From Bernardetia sp963719525 (GTDB taxonomy: Bacteria > Bacteroidota > Bacteroidia > Cytophagales > Bernardetiaceae), in assembly GCA_963719525.1 (NCBI GenBank), contig CAVRCG010000001.1:372001-436000 (forward strand): 64,000 nt of DNA, written 5' to 3'. This document shows, in pieces, positions 28,666 through 37,669 of the stretch. The translations under genes and the position numbers were made by a program. Every line of letters begins with the position of its first letter. The first letter of the stretch is position 1. Under the pieces are notes generated by a model. The model was not told the DNA's origin, searched no databases, and saw only the letters and a list, made by a program, of their open reading frames with translations.

Positions 28666-28700
28666 AACTGGTAACTGGTTACTACTTACTGGTAACTGAT
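28666..28700. repeat. ACTGGTAACTG repeats
   Basis: CAACTGGTAACTGGTTACT followed by CTTACTGGTAACTGAT. Same family as 3524-3664 and 24270-24317; here between the DUF368 and EnvC-like genes. Confidence 0.65.
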
Positions 28701-29894
28701 TTATTTACTTATCCAATGTTCTGGATTTAGTTTTTCTTGATGCCTCCAAATTTGAAATTCAATTTCGTAAGTGTCATCTTTGTAGCTTCCTGCTGTTCCG
28801 ATAGGCTGTTTTGCACTTATTTTGTCGCCTGTTTTTATCTTGACAGACTTTAAGCGAGAATAAACCGTAAAATAATCTCCATGTTGGATAATTACTAAAT
28901 AACCTCGCCCAGCAATTTCACTCACATCAACTACTTTTCCTGCAAAAACAGAGCGTACAGGTTCATTTGGTTGTGTTTGAATATCAATTCCTAGTTTTTC
29001 TATTTTTACAACAGGTTTTCCTTCTTCCTCTGGCAAATAGGGCTGAATACCGAAATGAGCAGAAATAAAACCATTTTTGACAGGCCAAACAATTCTTCCC
29101 TTAGATTTTGCAAACGAAGTAGAAGTCATTTTTTCACTTGATGAAAGACTTGCTGAAAACGAGGAATTATTAATTGTTTTGCTAATCAAATTATCTACTT
29201 CTTTCAATATTTTTCGCTCCTTGTTTAAGTCTGAAAGTAATCTTGATTCTTTTACTTTAAAGGTTTGCAAGATTTGTTTTTGCTTGCTTTTTAGTGTTGC
29301 TAATTCTCTTTCTTCTTTTGTCTGAACTTTCAAGAGAGATTGTTTTTCTGTTTTATTTTCTTGTAATTGTGAAGTTCGTTTGCTCAAATTCTGTCGTACA
29401 TATTCTATCTGCTTTATTTGTTCTCTGCGAAGCAGATTATATTTTTGAAAATAGCGCAAGCGAGCCAAAAGTTCATTAATAGAATTGGAAGCCAAAAGTA
29501 ATGAGAGTTTTTCATAACGACTATTGTTTTTATAGGCTAAATAAAGCATAATTCCGTATTCGTGCTTGAGTTCTGCCAAATCTTTTTCCAATGATTCTAC
29601 AATGTTCTGATTTTCTTGTATAGATTCATCTAACAATTTAAGTTCTTTTCCTATTACACGAACAAGTTGTTTTCGCTGATTTATTTGCCCATTTATGGCT
29701 GAGAGCGAACTTATAGTTGTTTTTTTCTCTTTTTGTGTTCGCTTTAATATTCGATTTGTGTTCGTGATTCTGCTTAAAATAGTAGAGCGTTCTTTTTCAA
29801 GTTGTTTTTTTCGTTGAGCAAAACCAGTACTCGGATTCACAAACACAAAAAACAAAGAAAGGAGAGCTATAAGAACTATTTTAAGAGAATTCAT
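28701..29894 (-). CDS. EnvC-like murein hydrolase activator (coiled coil + degenerate M23/LytM domain)
   Basis: A 397-residue protein. The start at 29894 (MNSLKIVLIALLSLFFVF) gives a clean signal peptide; an ATG 42 bases upstream is less likely. A long coiled coil (about 30-240) precedes a LytM domain (GRIVWPVKNGFISAHFG to the end). Catalytic zinc ligands appear lost: the first motif reads LGIDIQT without the usual His, HGDYFTVYSRL lacks the HxH pair, and the last strand reads EIEFQIW. That pattern fits non-catalytic activators such as EnvC, which switch on amidases during cell division. The amidase partner is not in the window. Confidence 0.85.
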   Translation of the reverse strand: MNSLKIVLIALLSLFFVFVNPSTGFAQRKKQLEKERSTILSRITNTNRILKRTQKEKKTTISSLSAINGQINQRKQLVRVIGKELKLLDESIQENQNIVESLEKDLAELKHEYGIMLYLAYKNNSRYEKLSLLLASNSINELLARLRYFQKYNLLRREQIKQIEYVRQNLSKRTSQLQENKTEKQSLLKVQTKEERELATLKSKQKQILQTFKVKESRLLSDLNKERKILKEVDNLISKTINNSSFSASLSSSEKMTSTSFAKSKGRIVWPVKNGFISAHFGIQPYLPEEEGKPVVKIEKLGIDIQTQPNEPVRSVFAGKVVDVSEIAGRGYLVIIQHGDYFTVYSRLKSVKIKTGDKISAKQPIGTAGSYKDDTYEIEFQIWRHQEKLNPEHWISK

Positions 29895-30493
29895 GAAATT
29901 TGACTTGCTAAAAAAGAAAATAGTGTTATTTGGCACTAAAAAGACTTTTTTTGAGAAAATTTTATTAACTTTACTGTAAAGTTACGCATTTTTATAATTG
30001 AATAATAAAATTAATTCTACCTCACTTCTAAAAATACTTGTTTAAGACATTATTTTATATTTTTATACAAGAAAAACGGAAGTAGTACGTTTTAACTTAA
30101 GGGAAAGCAAAATCAGCTAAGTTTTTGATAACTTAATAGCATACGAATGTAATTCTATTTTACAATTTCATGGCACATGGTTTGCAAATCAATTAACTAA
30201 CCATCAGTTGAACAATAGATAGATATAATGACAAGTTTGTTTTAGTTTCTGGAAAAATTTGTTTTTTATTCAATAAAATGTCTAATACTATTCAATAATG
30301 ATGTTTAATCATAAAATAATTTTAAAATAACAGGTCTTGTATTTGTCTAATTTACAGTCCTTTACTATATTGGTAAAAATTTAGTTGAAGTGAAATAATT
30401 GATTTAGTTGTATTTAATTAAATAAACTATAGAATTATTTTTTTATGCTAAACTTATTACCTATTCTATTTCGTTACATAAAACGGTATCAAT
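29895..30493. other. Gene-free region upstream of the TPR gene
   Basis: About 600 AT-rich bases between divergent genes; it should hold both promoters. No gene or clear repeat was seen. Confidence 0.5.
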
Positions 30494-31861
30494 ATGAAAT
30501 TCAAATTACTCTTATTGCCTATATTTATTATAGGTTTGTTATTTACAATAAATCCATCTTTTGGTCAACCAACTGGCGAAGCCTTAGATGCTTTTGTAAA
30601 AGGTGAAAACTTTCGCAAGCAAAGACAATGGAAGACAGCTCTTGAGCAGTTTGATATTGCTGTTGCAAAAGACCCTACTGTTTATAAATATCATTACAAT
30701 AAAGCACTTTGTCATTTAGTGCTTCGTGAAGCAGAACCTGCTATTGAAGCGTTGGAAAAAACAGTTTCTTTGAAAAAAGAATTTGTAGATGCCCATGAAC
30801 GTTTGGCTCGTCTTTACAAAATTACTGGAAAGTATGATCAATCTGTAGCTTCTTATCAAAATGCTTTTAAATACGATACTGACCCAAAAAGAAAAACAGA
30901 TTACAAACTTAATATTGTTTTGATTTTGGATAGAACGAAACGCCTAGAAGAAGCTGGTGCGCATGTTGCAGACCTAAAAAAACTTGCTTCAGATGACTTA
31001 AACGTTCTTTATTATGAAGCAAAATATAGTAATGCAACAACGAAGTATGAACAAGCAAAAAATGCTATGCTTAAAGCTACCGAAATGCTTGCTACTGATA
31101 ATCCAAAAGAAATTGCTCGTTATTATTACGAACTTGGTTTTGCGTACCATCACTTAAAAATGTATGAAGAAAAAGAAAAAGCATTTGATAGAGCGAATAT
31201 AGGACCTTTTATGGCTCGTATCACTAAATTAAGACCACAGTATTATCATGCCATTGCGCTTTCTTACTTCAAAGTATATGATTTGAATAAAAGTAAAGAG
31301 TTAGTAGAAAAAGCATTAGAGATGCGTAAGGATTTTCCACAAGCACATGATCTGTTGGTAAAAATTGCTGCTTCGGCAACAGACAAATCTGCTGTCATCG
31401 AACATCAACTTTCTTCTATCCAAACAGAACCAAATGCAGTAAAACGTTCTCAAAAATTTGCTGACCTTGCAGAACTTCAATTAGAATCTCGTAAGTACGA
31501 AGCAGCTATCAAATCGGCTGACGAGTGTTTGGCTTCTCAACCCAAAAATTATGCAGTTGTATTTATTAAAGCTATTTCGCAGCATAAAATGAAGGCTACA
31601 CAAGACGCTATCAAGACGTTGGAAGATTTACTTCAATTTCCAGGTATAGATGCTGAAACGAAAGCACAATATAACTTTGCGCTAGGTATGTTTTATCAAA
31701 GTTTGAATCAATCAGAACAAGCTGTTGCGGCCTTTACTCGTGCAAAATACGGTTCTTATAAGTATGCTGCTTACGAAGAATTAGAAAAATTTAAGAAAAG
31801 CGATGAAGATGTTGCAGAAGAAAAATTAGAAGACGTGGTAGAAGATACAGATGGAGAGTAA
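30494..31861 (+). CDS. Secreted tetratricopeptide-repeat protein
   Basis: A 455-residue protein with a signal peptide (LLLLPIFIIGLLFTINPSFG) and TPR helices along its length: WKTALEQFDIAVAKDP, AIEALEKTVSLKKEFVDA, DQSVASYQNAFKYD, KELVEKALEMRKDFPQA, AIKTLEDLLQ and AVAAFTRAKYG. The C-terminus is very acidic (EDVAEEKLEDVVEDTDGE). It is probably periplasmic and a scaffold; the partner is unknown. It is followed by a good terminator and is a single-gene unit. Confidence 0.85.
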   Translation: MKFKLLLLPIFIIGLLFTINPSFGQPTGEALDAFVKGENFRKQRQWKTALEQFDIAVAKDPTVYKYHYNKALCHLVLREAEPAIEALEKTVSLKKEFVDAHERLARLYKITGKYDQSVASYQNAFKYDTDPKRKTDYKLNIVLILDRTKRLEEAGAHVADLKKLASDDLNVLYYEAKYSNATTKYEQAKNAMLKATEMLATDNPKEIARYYYELGFAYHHLKMYEEKEKAFDRANIGPFMARITKLRPQYYHAIALSYFKVYDLNKSKELVEKALEMRKDFPQAHDLLVKIAASATDKSAVIEHQLSSIQTEPNAVKRSQKFADLAELQLESRKYEAAIKSADECLASQPKNYAVVFIKAISQHKMKATQDAIKTLEDLLQFPGIDAETKAQYNFALGMFYQSLNQSEQAVAAFTRAKYGSYKYAAYEELEKFKKSDEDVAEEKLEDVVEDTDGE

Positions 31862-31918
31862 TTTCTCAAAACTATATAAAGTCTTATAATTATCTTATGC
31901 AATCAATCCTTTAAAAAG

Positions 31919-31956
31919 CAAAACCCTTTTCAATATTAGTTTGAGAAGGGTTTTTT
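31919..31956 (+). terminator. Rho-independent terminator after the TPR gene
   Basis: Stem AACCCTTTTCAA / TTGAGAAGGGTT (one G-T pair) and six T's. Confidence 0.8.
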
Positions 31957-32073
31957 GATGCTTTTATCTAATTTATCTTTATTTTATCTTTATCTCGTTT
32001 TGATTAATTAACATTATCACGGTTATTTACAGTGTTGATTACCAATAAATTAGCAAAAAACGAAAAGTGCTTA

Positions 32074-32118
32074 TTTTTCCATAGAACTGGGGTTTGCAAA
32101 CCCAGTTCTATGGAAAAA
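32074..32118. repeat. Hairpin with GGGTTTGCAAACCC core
   Basis: TTTTCCATAGAACTGGGGTT runs into GCAAACCCAGTTCTATGGAA: an almost perfect 20-bp stem. Degraded relatives lie at about 17690-17735 and 55218-55252. It is located between the convergent TPR and GNAT genes. Confidence 0.75.
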
Positions 32119-32183
32119 TGAACATTGCTAAATTAACCGTGATAACCTTTAATTTGATTTAGTTTGGCTTGGCTTTAATTGAT

Positions 32184-32798
32184 TCAACTTTCGTTTTCCC
32201 ATTGTCTTATCCAAAAAGTTAGGTTGTGAAATTCTTCTTCTTCTTTTCCTATTTCTTTCCAAGCTATTTGTGTTTGCAAATTAGGCTGTTTCTCATATTT
32301 TCTGTGTTTCCAAAACTCTTCTAAATTTTGGTAGTCTTTTGGGCAAAGAGGATGGTCTTCTGGACAATCAATTGCACAAAAAGCAGTAAATTTTCCTTGC
32401 TCTATATTTTCTTTCTTAAAATAATCAGCTGCCCATTTTTCTCGCTCTTCGAAAAAACGAACTCCAATTCCTTGATTTCTGTATTCTTTTTTGAGAACTG
32501 ATTCTTCAAAATAGACTCCTTTACTAACATCATATTCCTCTGTAATAAACGGAAACTGAATAAATGAGTCGGATTCTTTCAAGGCAATACAAGTAGAAGC
32601 TCCAATTACATCTTTTCCGTCGAAGGCAAGTACTACGGCTGCATTTTTGGCATGAATATACGAATACAAATAGATTTGCTCATAATCAAAATCTCCATTA
32701 TATAAATAGGGATATTCTTTGAATATCTCAATTCTAAGTGCTGCTAAGTTTCGAGTATAAGGCTGAATGGTATCGCCTGTAAATAATTGTATACGCAT
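32184..32798 (-). CDS. GNAT-family N-acetyltransferase
   Basis: A 204-residue cytoplasmic protein. The acetyl-CoA-binding block is VLKKEYRNQGIGVRFFEERE (R/QxxGxG/A type), preceded by the strands AAVVLAFDGKDVIGAST and GVYFEESV. The C-terminal CAIDCPEDHPLCPKDYQNLE region is Cys/Pro-rich and typical of an uncharacterised GNAT subgroup. The substrate is unknown. It is read toward the hairpin at 32.1 kb. Confidence 0.8.
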   Translation of the reverse strand: MRIQLFTGDTIQPYTRNLAALRIEIFKEYPYLYNGDFDYEQIYLYSYIHAKNAAVVLAFDGKDVIGASTCIALKESDSFIQFPFITEEYDVSKGVYFEESVLKKEYRNQGIGVRFFEEREKWAADYFKKENIEQGKFTAFCAIDCPEDHPLCPKDYQNLEEFWKHRKYEKQPNLQTQIAWKEIGKEEEEFHNLTFWIRQWENES

Positions 32799-32948
32799 GA
32801 AAAAGTAGAAATAATAAGAAAATTCGTAGTTTTATGAGTTCAGATGAACAACAAAAACTGTTCCTTCAAATGCCGTGTAGCAATTTAAAGAAACAGTTTA
32901 CATAAGTTAATAAGCAACTTAATTTGTATTGAATTACAATTGTATCAA

Positions 32949-33365
32949 TTACACTTCCAATTCTCTCAACGTTTCGTGAGTAAGAGGTTTGTTGATATAC
33001 TGACGTACAAAATTATAATTTTTGGCTTTACTCATATCTTTTGGATTGATAGAAGAAGTAAGCATTACAATTTTACAATAATTTTGTGTAAAATCTGAAA
33101 GCGTATTGAATTGATCCAAGAACTGAAAACCATCCATAAGAGGCATATCAATATCTAAGAAAATAATCTGTGGCAAAACTTTATTATCAGGCATATCTTG
33201 TGCAATTTTTTCTACGTTGCGAAGAAATTCAATCGCACTTTTGGCACCTGAATGAGTATATATTTTATCACAAATTTCTGCTGTCTGAATCATTTTCTGA
33301 TTGATAAGATTGTCGATTTCATTATCGTCAATCAGCATTACTGCATAATATTTTTTATCTGCCAT
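32949..33365 (-). CDS. Single-domain response regulator (CheY-like receiver)
   Basis: A 138-residue receiver domain without an output domain: acidic pair LIDDNE (Asp13-Asp14), phosphoacceptor Asp71 in IIFLDIDMPLMDG, the Ser/Thr switch in MLTSSINP, and Lys126 in YINKPL. Such stand-alone receivers relay phosphate or act by protein contact. No kinase gene is adjacent. Confidence 0.9.
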   Translation of the reverse strand: MADKKYYAVMLIDDNEIDNLINQKMIQTAEICDKIYTHSGAKSAIEFLRNVEKIAQDMPDNKVLPQIIFLDIDMPLMDGFQFLDQFNTLSDFTQNYCKIVMLTSSINPKDMSKAKNYNFVRQYINKPLTHETLRELEV

Positions 33366-33808
33366 ACGAATAAATTTAATTCTAGTTAAGGTGCAAAATA
33401 GTTAAATGAGCAAAAAACTAAAATAAATAAGTTAGTTAAATTTTGCTTAATGAAGATATAAAAAATGAATTTATTTAAACCACAAACGGTAATAAATTAT
33501 CCAATAAATAGGCTTATTATGGATTTTATTTTTTGATTGAATTTCCTAACTTTAAAATAAAAACGAGAATCATAAGTATTTATGATACAATCTATATAAA
33601 TTTATTCAAAGAAAAAAATAATCTTTCATTCTACCAAATCTATACTCAAAATACACTCTAATTTTTGAATCTATCTCTTTATTAATTCAAATTTCAAATA
33701 AAAAACGCCTTTTGAACTATTTTTTTATATTTATACTTGTAGATATACAAATTCTTTCTTAGATTTGCATTCCCTTTAAAACAAAGGGTTCTCTTTTTAG
33801 AAGAGAAT
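33366..33808. other. Gene-free AT-rich region
   Basis: No coding sequence was supported between the response regulator and the tRNA. It probably carries the promoters of both, which are divergent. Confidence 0.5.
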
Positions 33809-33882
33809 GGACCTATAGCTCAGTTGGTTAGAGCACCTGACTCATAATCAGGTGGTCCTAGGTTCGAGCCCTAGTGGGTCCA
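33809..33882 (+). tRNA. tRNA with CAU anticodon (Ile2 or Met)
   Basis: A 74-base cloverleaf. Acceptor GGACCTA pairs with TGGGTCC, the D arm contains AGCTCAGTTGGTTAGAGC, the anticodon loop CTCATAA gives anticodon CAT, and the T arm contains GGTTCGAGCC. The 3' CCA is not encoded. CAU-anticodon elongator tRNAs are either Met or the lysidine-modified Ile(AUA) type; the sequence alone does not settle which, though the loop context fits both. Confidence 0.93.
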
Positions 33883-34001
33883 CAAAAGTCGTAACAGGCA
33901 ATGCAATATGCAAACAGAAAAGCGAATTTTGAATTAATTATTTTGATTAATTTAGAATTCGCTTTTTTTATGTCAAAATTTTATATCAAAATACGATTCA
34001 T

Positions 34002-34976
34002 TTATTTTATCTTAACCTCCAACCCTCTAAGTCCCATATCAACGACTTGTTCTGTAATTTGATTTCCTACATTAATATCCCATTTCCCATTTGAGTTGGT
34101 ATCTTTCCATTCAAAACTATTTTTAATTGAAAAAGAAAGAACAACTGTAATATCTTCTGTTTCTTTTCCTGTAATCGTCAAAGCATTTTCGAAAGAACCC
34201 GTAATCACACACGAACCAGCAGGAACAGGCGAAGTAGCAGCCAAAGGATTAACAACCGTAGTACCAGCCGATTGCCCAGTAGTTACTTCATTAAATGTAT
34301 AATTATATTGAGGAATGGTAACTTCGGTTTCGAAAGCCCAAAAGCCTTGTTTTTTGTCGTCATTAACAACTACAGTTTTGTTTTTTACTGTAAAATCATT
34401 GATTCTGGTATTATAACCGATAAAACCTGCAATCGTTCCTTGTTGATTTGGCAAGTCTAATGTTTCATTCAGAATAGGAATATTATTCAAGTCATAGTTA
34501 ATAGATAAGTTTTGATAAGCCACCGAAGCACGAACCCACTCGTATTTTCCTGCTGCAATATCTTTTATCGGAATTTCTAAAAAAACCTTTCCTTCTGGAC
34601 TTACAATCGCCTTTGAAAAATCAATCGCTGAATTAAATCCATTCTTATTCGAGCTTACTTCTTCATTTTTATACAAAACCTGTCCTTCTCCAAGCTGTGT
34701 AAAAGCAGTTGGAGCAAATTCAATATAATGAACACTCATAGAATTAAAAATAGGGGTCTGTGCTGCATTTCCTGCTGGAATTATGGAAGGTTGAGCTAGA
34801 TTGTTAAGCCTTTGTTGGTTAGCATCAAACTTAAATTCGAAACGAACTTTTGCTGTACTCTCAGATGGATTTGGGTCATCTGTTTTTGTTTCACAAGACG
34901 AAAAAGTAACTATTATTACTAAAAACAATAGTGCAATTAGTTTATTTGTCGTTTGATTTTTTGATAGATTATTCAT
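34002..34976 (-). CDS. Lipoprotein of unknown function
   Basis: A 324-residue protein with a lipoprotein signal (LIALLFLVIIVTFSSCETK). The mature part is beta-rich, with an immunoglobulin-like look: STAKVRFEFKFDANQQRLNN, GKVFLEIPIKDIAAGKYEWV, GFWAFETEVTIPQYNYTFNE, and a possible calcium-type loop KDTNSNGKWDINVG near the end. No family was recognised beyond typical Bacteroidota surface lipoproteins. It is divergent from the arsenic cluster. Confidence 0.7.
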   Translation of the reverse strand: MNNLSKNQTTNKLIALLFLVIIVTFSSCETKTDDPNPSESTAKVRFEFKFDANQQRLNNLAQPSIIPAGNAAQTPIFNSMSVHYIEFAPTAFTQLGEGQVLYKNEEVSSNKNGFNSAIDFSKAIVSPEGKVFLEIPIKDIAAGKYEWVRASVAYQNLSINYDLNNIPILNETLDLPNQQGTIAGFIGYNTRINDFTVKNKTVVVNDDKKQGFWAFETEVTIPQYNYTFNEVTTGQSAGTTVVNPLAATSPVPAGSCVITGSFENALTITGKETEDITVVLSFSIKNSFEWKDTNSNGKWDINVGNQITEQVVDMGLRGLEVKIK

Positions 34977-35093
34977 TGAAGTAAAATTTGATTTAGAAGA
35001 AATAGTTAATTAACTTACTTGTTTCGAATACAAATTTCTAACCTAATTAATTTTTCATAAAAAATAAAAAATATTTTCAAATCTAATTCAATT

Positions 35094-35109
35094 ATCGTAA
35101 TATTGCAAT
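35094..35109 (+). promoter_or_regulatory. Putative ArsR operator, copy 1 (acr3)
   Basis: ATCGTAATATTGCAAT, 43 bases before acr3. The form ATCGTnnnATTGCAAT occurs at this position and ahead of arsR (36211) and arsM (36678) and includes the perfect palindrome ATTGCAAT. Its placement before three units of one arsenic cluster suggests the ArsR site; no binding data. Confidence 0.6.
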
Positions 35110-35152
35110 GAATAAATATACTATTCTCAAAAAATAAAAATGGCACTACATA

Positions 35153-36166
35153 ATGACTAATTTTGAACGGTATTTAACGATTTGGGTAAGCCTTTGTATT
35201 ATTATAGGTGTTCTTGTAGGTAAATTTTTTGGCGATGATATTTCTGTTATCAGTAATCTGACTATTGCTACGATTAATATTCCTGTGGCAATTTTGGTTT
35301 GGCTCATGATTTATCCTATGATGGTACAGATAGATTTTGGCTCTTTAAAAAATGTCAGAAAAAACTTAAAAGGTCTGTGGCTTACTCTCATTATCAACTG
35401 GCTTGTGAAGCCTTTTACTATGGCATTTTTTGCTTGGATATTTTTTGATTATCTCTATCAAGCCTACATTACACCAAAAGAAGCTGCTGAATATTTTGCT
35501 GGTGCTGTTCTTTTGGGAGCTGCTCCTTGTACGGCTATGGTTTTTGTTTGGTCGTACCTCACTCGTGGCGATGCAAATTATACACTTGTACAGGTTTCTG
35601 TCAATGATTTGGTTTTGCTCGTTTTATTTATTCCTATTGTTCGTTTTTTATTGGGAATTAATAATATAGAAATTCCTTACGATGTCTTGATTACTTCTGT
35701 AATTGTTTTTGTAGTTGTTCCTTTGAGTGCTGGTTATCTTTCCAATCAATATTTTATCAAAAAGAAAGGAATAGAATGGTTTAAAGATGTTTTTTTAGCT
35801 AAATTAAAACCTGTTTCTGTTGTAGCTTTACTTGCTACACTTATTTTATTATTTGCTTTTCAAGGAGAAAAAATTATTGAAAATCCATTTGCTATTTTCT
35901 TGATTGCCATTCCTTTGACGATACAGACTTATTTTATATTTTTTCTATCTTGGAATTTGGGTAAATGGATAAAATTACCATTTTCTATTTGTGCACCTTC
36001 TGCGATGATTGGTGCTAGTAATTTTTTCAAACTTTCGGTAGCAATAGCCATTTCTATTTTTGGTTTAGATTCTGGAGCGTCTTTGGCTACCGTTGTGGGA
36101 GTATTGATAGAAGTGCCAATTATGCTTTCTTTAGTCTATTTAGCTAATAAATGGAGTTATTCTTAA
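35153..36166 (+). CDS. acr3: Arsenite efflux transporter, ACR3 family
   Basis: A 337-residue protein with about ten transmembrane segments. ACR3 hallmarks include IPVAILVWLMIYPMMVQIDF, GAAPCTAMVFVWSYLTRGDA (with the conserved Cys needed for arsenite transport) and MIGASNFFKLSVAIAISIFG. It exports arsenite using the proton gradient. It is the first gene of a cluster with arsR, arsM and an arsenate-reductase-like gene, and has its own upstream copy of the shared 16-bp motif. Confidence 0.93.
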   Translation: MTNFERYLTIWVSLCIIIGVLVGKFFGDDISVISNLTIATINIPVAILVWLMIYPMMVQIDFGSLKNVRKNLKGLWLTLIINWLVKPFTMAFFAWIFFDYLYQAYITPKEAAEYFAGAVLLGAAPCTAMVFVWSYLTRGDANYTLVQVSVNDLVLLVLFIPIVRFLLGINNIEIPYDVLITSVIVFVVVPLSAGYLSNQYFIKKKGIEWFKDVFLAKLKPVSVVALLATLILLFAFQGEKIIENPFAIFLIAIPLTIQTYFIFFLSWNLGKWIKLPFSICAPSAMIGASNFFKLSVAIAISIFGLDSGASLATVVGVLIEVPIMLSLVYLANKWSYS

Positions 36167-36210
36167 TTTACTTTAAAAACAAACTTCAAATTTGCATTTC
36201 TAATTCATTT

Positions 36211-36226
36211 ATCGTATTATTGCAAT
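36211..36226 (+). promoter_or_regulatory. Putative ArsR operator, copy 2 (arsR)
   Basis: ATCGTATTATTGCAAT, 21 bases before arsR, which would allow autoregulation. Confidence 0.6.
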
Positions 36227-36247
36227 ATATAAATAAAACTAAACAAA

Positions 36248-36580
36248 ATGGGACTTACCAAATCCGATATTTTTACTGAAGAACAAAACAAACTGGCAGA
36301 TTTTGCCAAAGTGTTGGGACATCCTGCTAGAATAGCTATTTTACAGCATTTGATAAAAGTCAATACCTGTATTTGTGGCGAACTTGTAAACGAAATTGGA
36401 CTTGCACAGCCTACTATTTCCCAGCATCTCAAAGAACTAAAACGAGTAGGAATTATACAAGGAACGATTGAAGGAACAAGTATTTGTTATTGTATTAATC
36501 CTCAAAACTGGAAAGCAATACAAACTCTTTTTGATTCCTTTTTTACCAATTTTGTTTCAAAAACTGATTTTTGCTGTTAA
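36248..36580 (+). CDS. arsR: ArsR-family arsenic-responsive repressor
   Basis: A 110-residue winged-helix protein: VLGHPARIAILQHL, then NTCICGELV (Cys41, Cys43, the alpha-3 metalloid site), then the recognition helix LAQPTISQHLKELKRVGI and the wing. The end is DFCC, giving a further Cys pair that could complete a trigonal arsenite site. In this family arsenite binding releases DNA. It lies between acr3 and arsM and probably controls both through the ATCGTnnnATTGCAAT sites. Confidence 0.93.
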   Translation: MGLTKSDIFTEEQNKLADFAKVLGHPARIAILQHLIKVNTCICGELVNEIGLAQPTISQHLKELKRVGIIQGTIEGTSICYCINPQNWKAIQTLFDSFFTNFVSKTDFCC

Positions 36581-36677
36581 AATGTAGCGTAGGCTTCAGC
36601 CTTCGTTCAGATAACTCAATTGTATAAATCAAATTTCTGCAAGACTTAAAAAAAATAATTTATTTCACTTATTATTT

Positions 36678-36693
36678 ATCGTTAAATTGCAAT
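36678..36693 (+). promoter_or_regulatory. Putative ArsR operator, copy 3 (arsM)
   Basis: ATCGTTAAATTGCAAT, ending 6 bases before the arsM ATG; so close that the arsM mRNA must have a very short leader or begin within the site. Confidence 0.55.
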
Positions 36694-36699
36694 AAACAA

Positions 36700-37630
36700 A
36701 TGAAAACTCAAAATTTAGCCAAAACAGAAACTCAAAACGACATTCAAACCGACCAAGAAATTAAAGATATGGTTCGCAATCGTTACGAAGAAGTAGCTTT
36801 GCAGGATAAAGATTTTAATGTTTCTTCGTGTTGTGGAACTACTGAGAGTTCGAACGGAAATTTATAACATTATGTCAGAAGAATATGATAATCTAAACGG
36901 TTATGATTCTAATGCTGATTTGGGCTTAGGTTGTGGACTTCCGACACAGTTTGCTCAAATAAAAAAAGGTGATATAGTTCTTGATTTGGGTTCAGGAGCA
37001 GGAAATGATGCTTTTGTGGCACGAGCAGAAACTGGAGAAACTGGAAAAGTAATTGGAATAGATTTTTCTCCTACTATGCTCAAAAAAGCTCGCCAAAATG
37101 CTGATAAATTGGGTTATAATAATGTGGAGTTTAGAGAAGGCGATATCGAAACGATGCCTATTTCTGATAATTCAGTTGATGTAATTGTGAGTAATTGCGT
37201 TTTGAATCTTGTACCAAACAAAAAAGCTGTTTTTGCAGAAATGTACAGAGTTTTGAAAAGTGGTGGTCATTTTAGTATTTCTGATATTGTACTTTTAGGT
37301 CAGCTTCCAGATGCTTTACAAAAAGATGCTGAAATGTATGCAGGTTGTGTTTCTGGTGCAATTCAGAAAGAAGATTATCTCAATTTTATCAAAGAAACTG
37401 GTTTTTCAACTATTATTCTACAAAAAGAAAAAGCTATTCTTATTCCTACCGATATTCTTCAAAAGTATCTTTCTGAAAGCGAAATAGAAGAATTTAGAAA
37501 CGGAGAAACAGGAATTTTTAGTATAACCGTTTTTGCTCAAAAAAATGCTTCTTCTCAATCTGATAATTTTATAAAAGAAGTTGTTCAAGAAGAAAAAACC
37601 GTTTGTAACCCAAATAGTGGTTGTTGTTAA
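36700..37630 (+). pseudogene. arsM: Arsenite S-adenosylmethionine methyltransferase, frameshifted near codon 51
   Basis: The first frame from ATG 36700 gives EIKDMVRNRYEEVALQD and NVSSCCGTTESS, the usual ArsM N-terminus with its Cys pair, then stops. A second frame resumes at about IYNIMSEEYDN, ADLGLGCGLPTQFAQIKKGD, the SAM site LDLGSGAGNDAFVA and SNCVLNLVPNK, and ends CNPNSGCC. The total, 931 bases, equals 310 codons plus one base, so one extra base, at TTCGAA 36849-36854, accounts for the break. The enzyme methylates arsenite to volatile or less toxic species. The ATG at 36818 in the second frame is not a natural start. Confidence 0.88.
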
Positions 37631-37669
37631 TTTTAATTATTCTATCACTTTTCTTTAAACGTTACAAAA

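Noticed and set aside
36818..36900. Separate start for arsM at 36818
   Set aside because: The conserved N-terminus lies upstream in another frame, so this ATG is a product of the frameshift, not a natural start.
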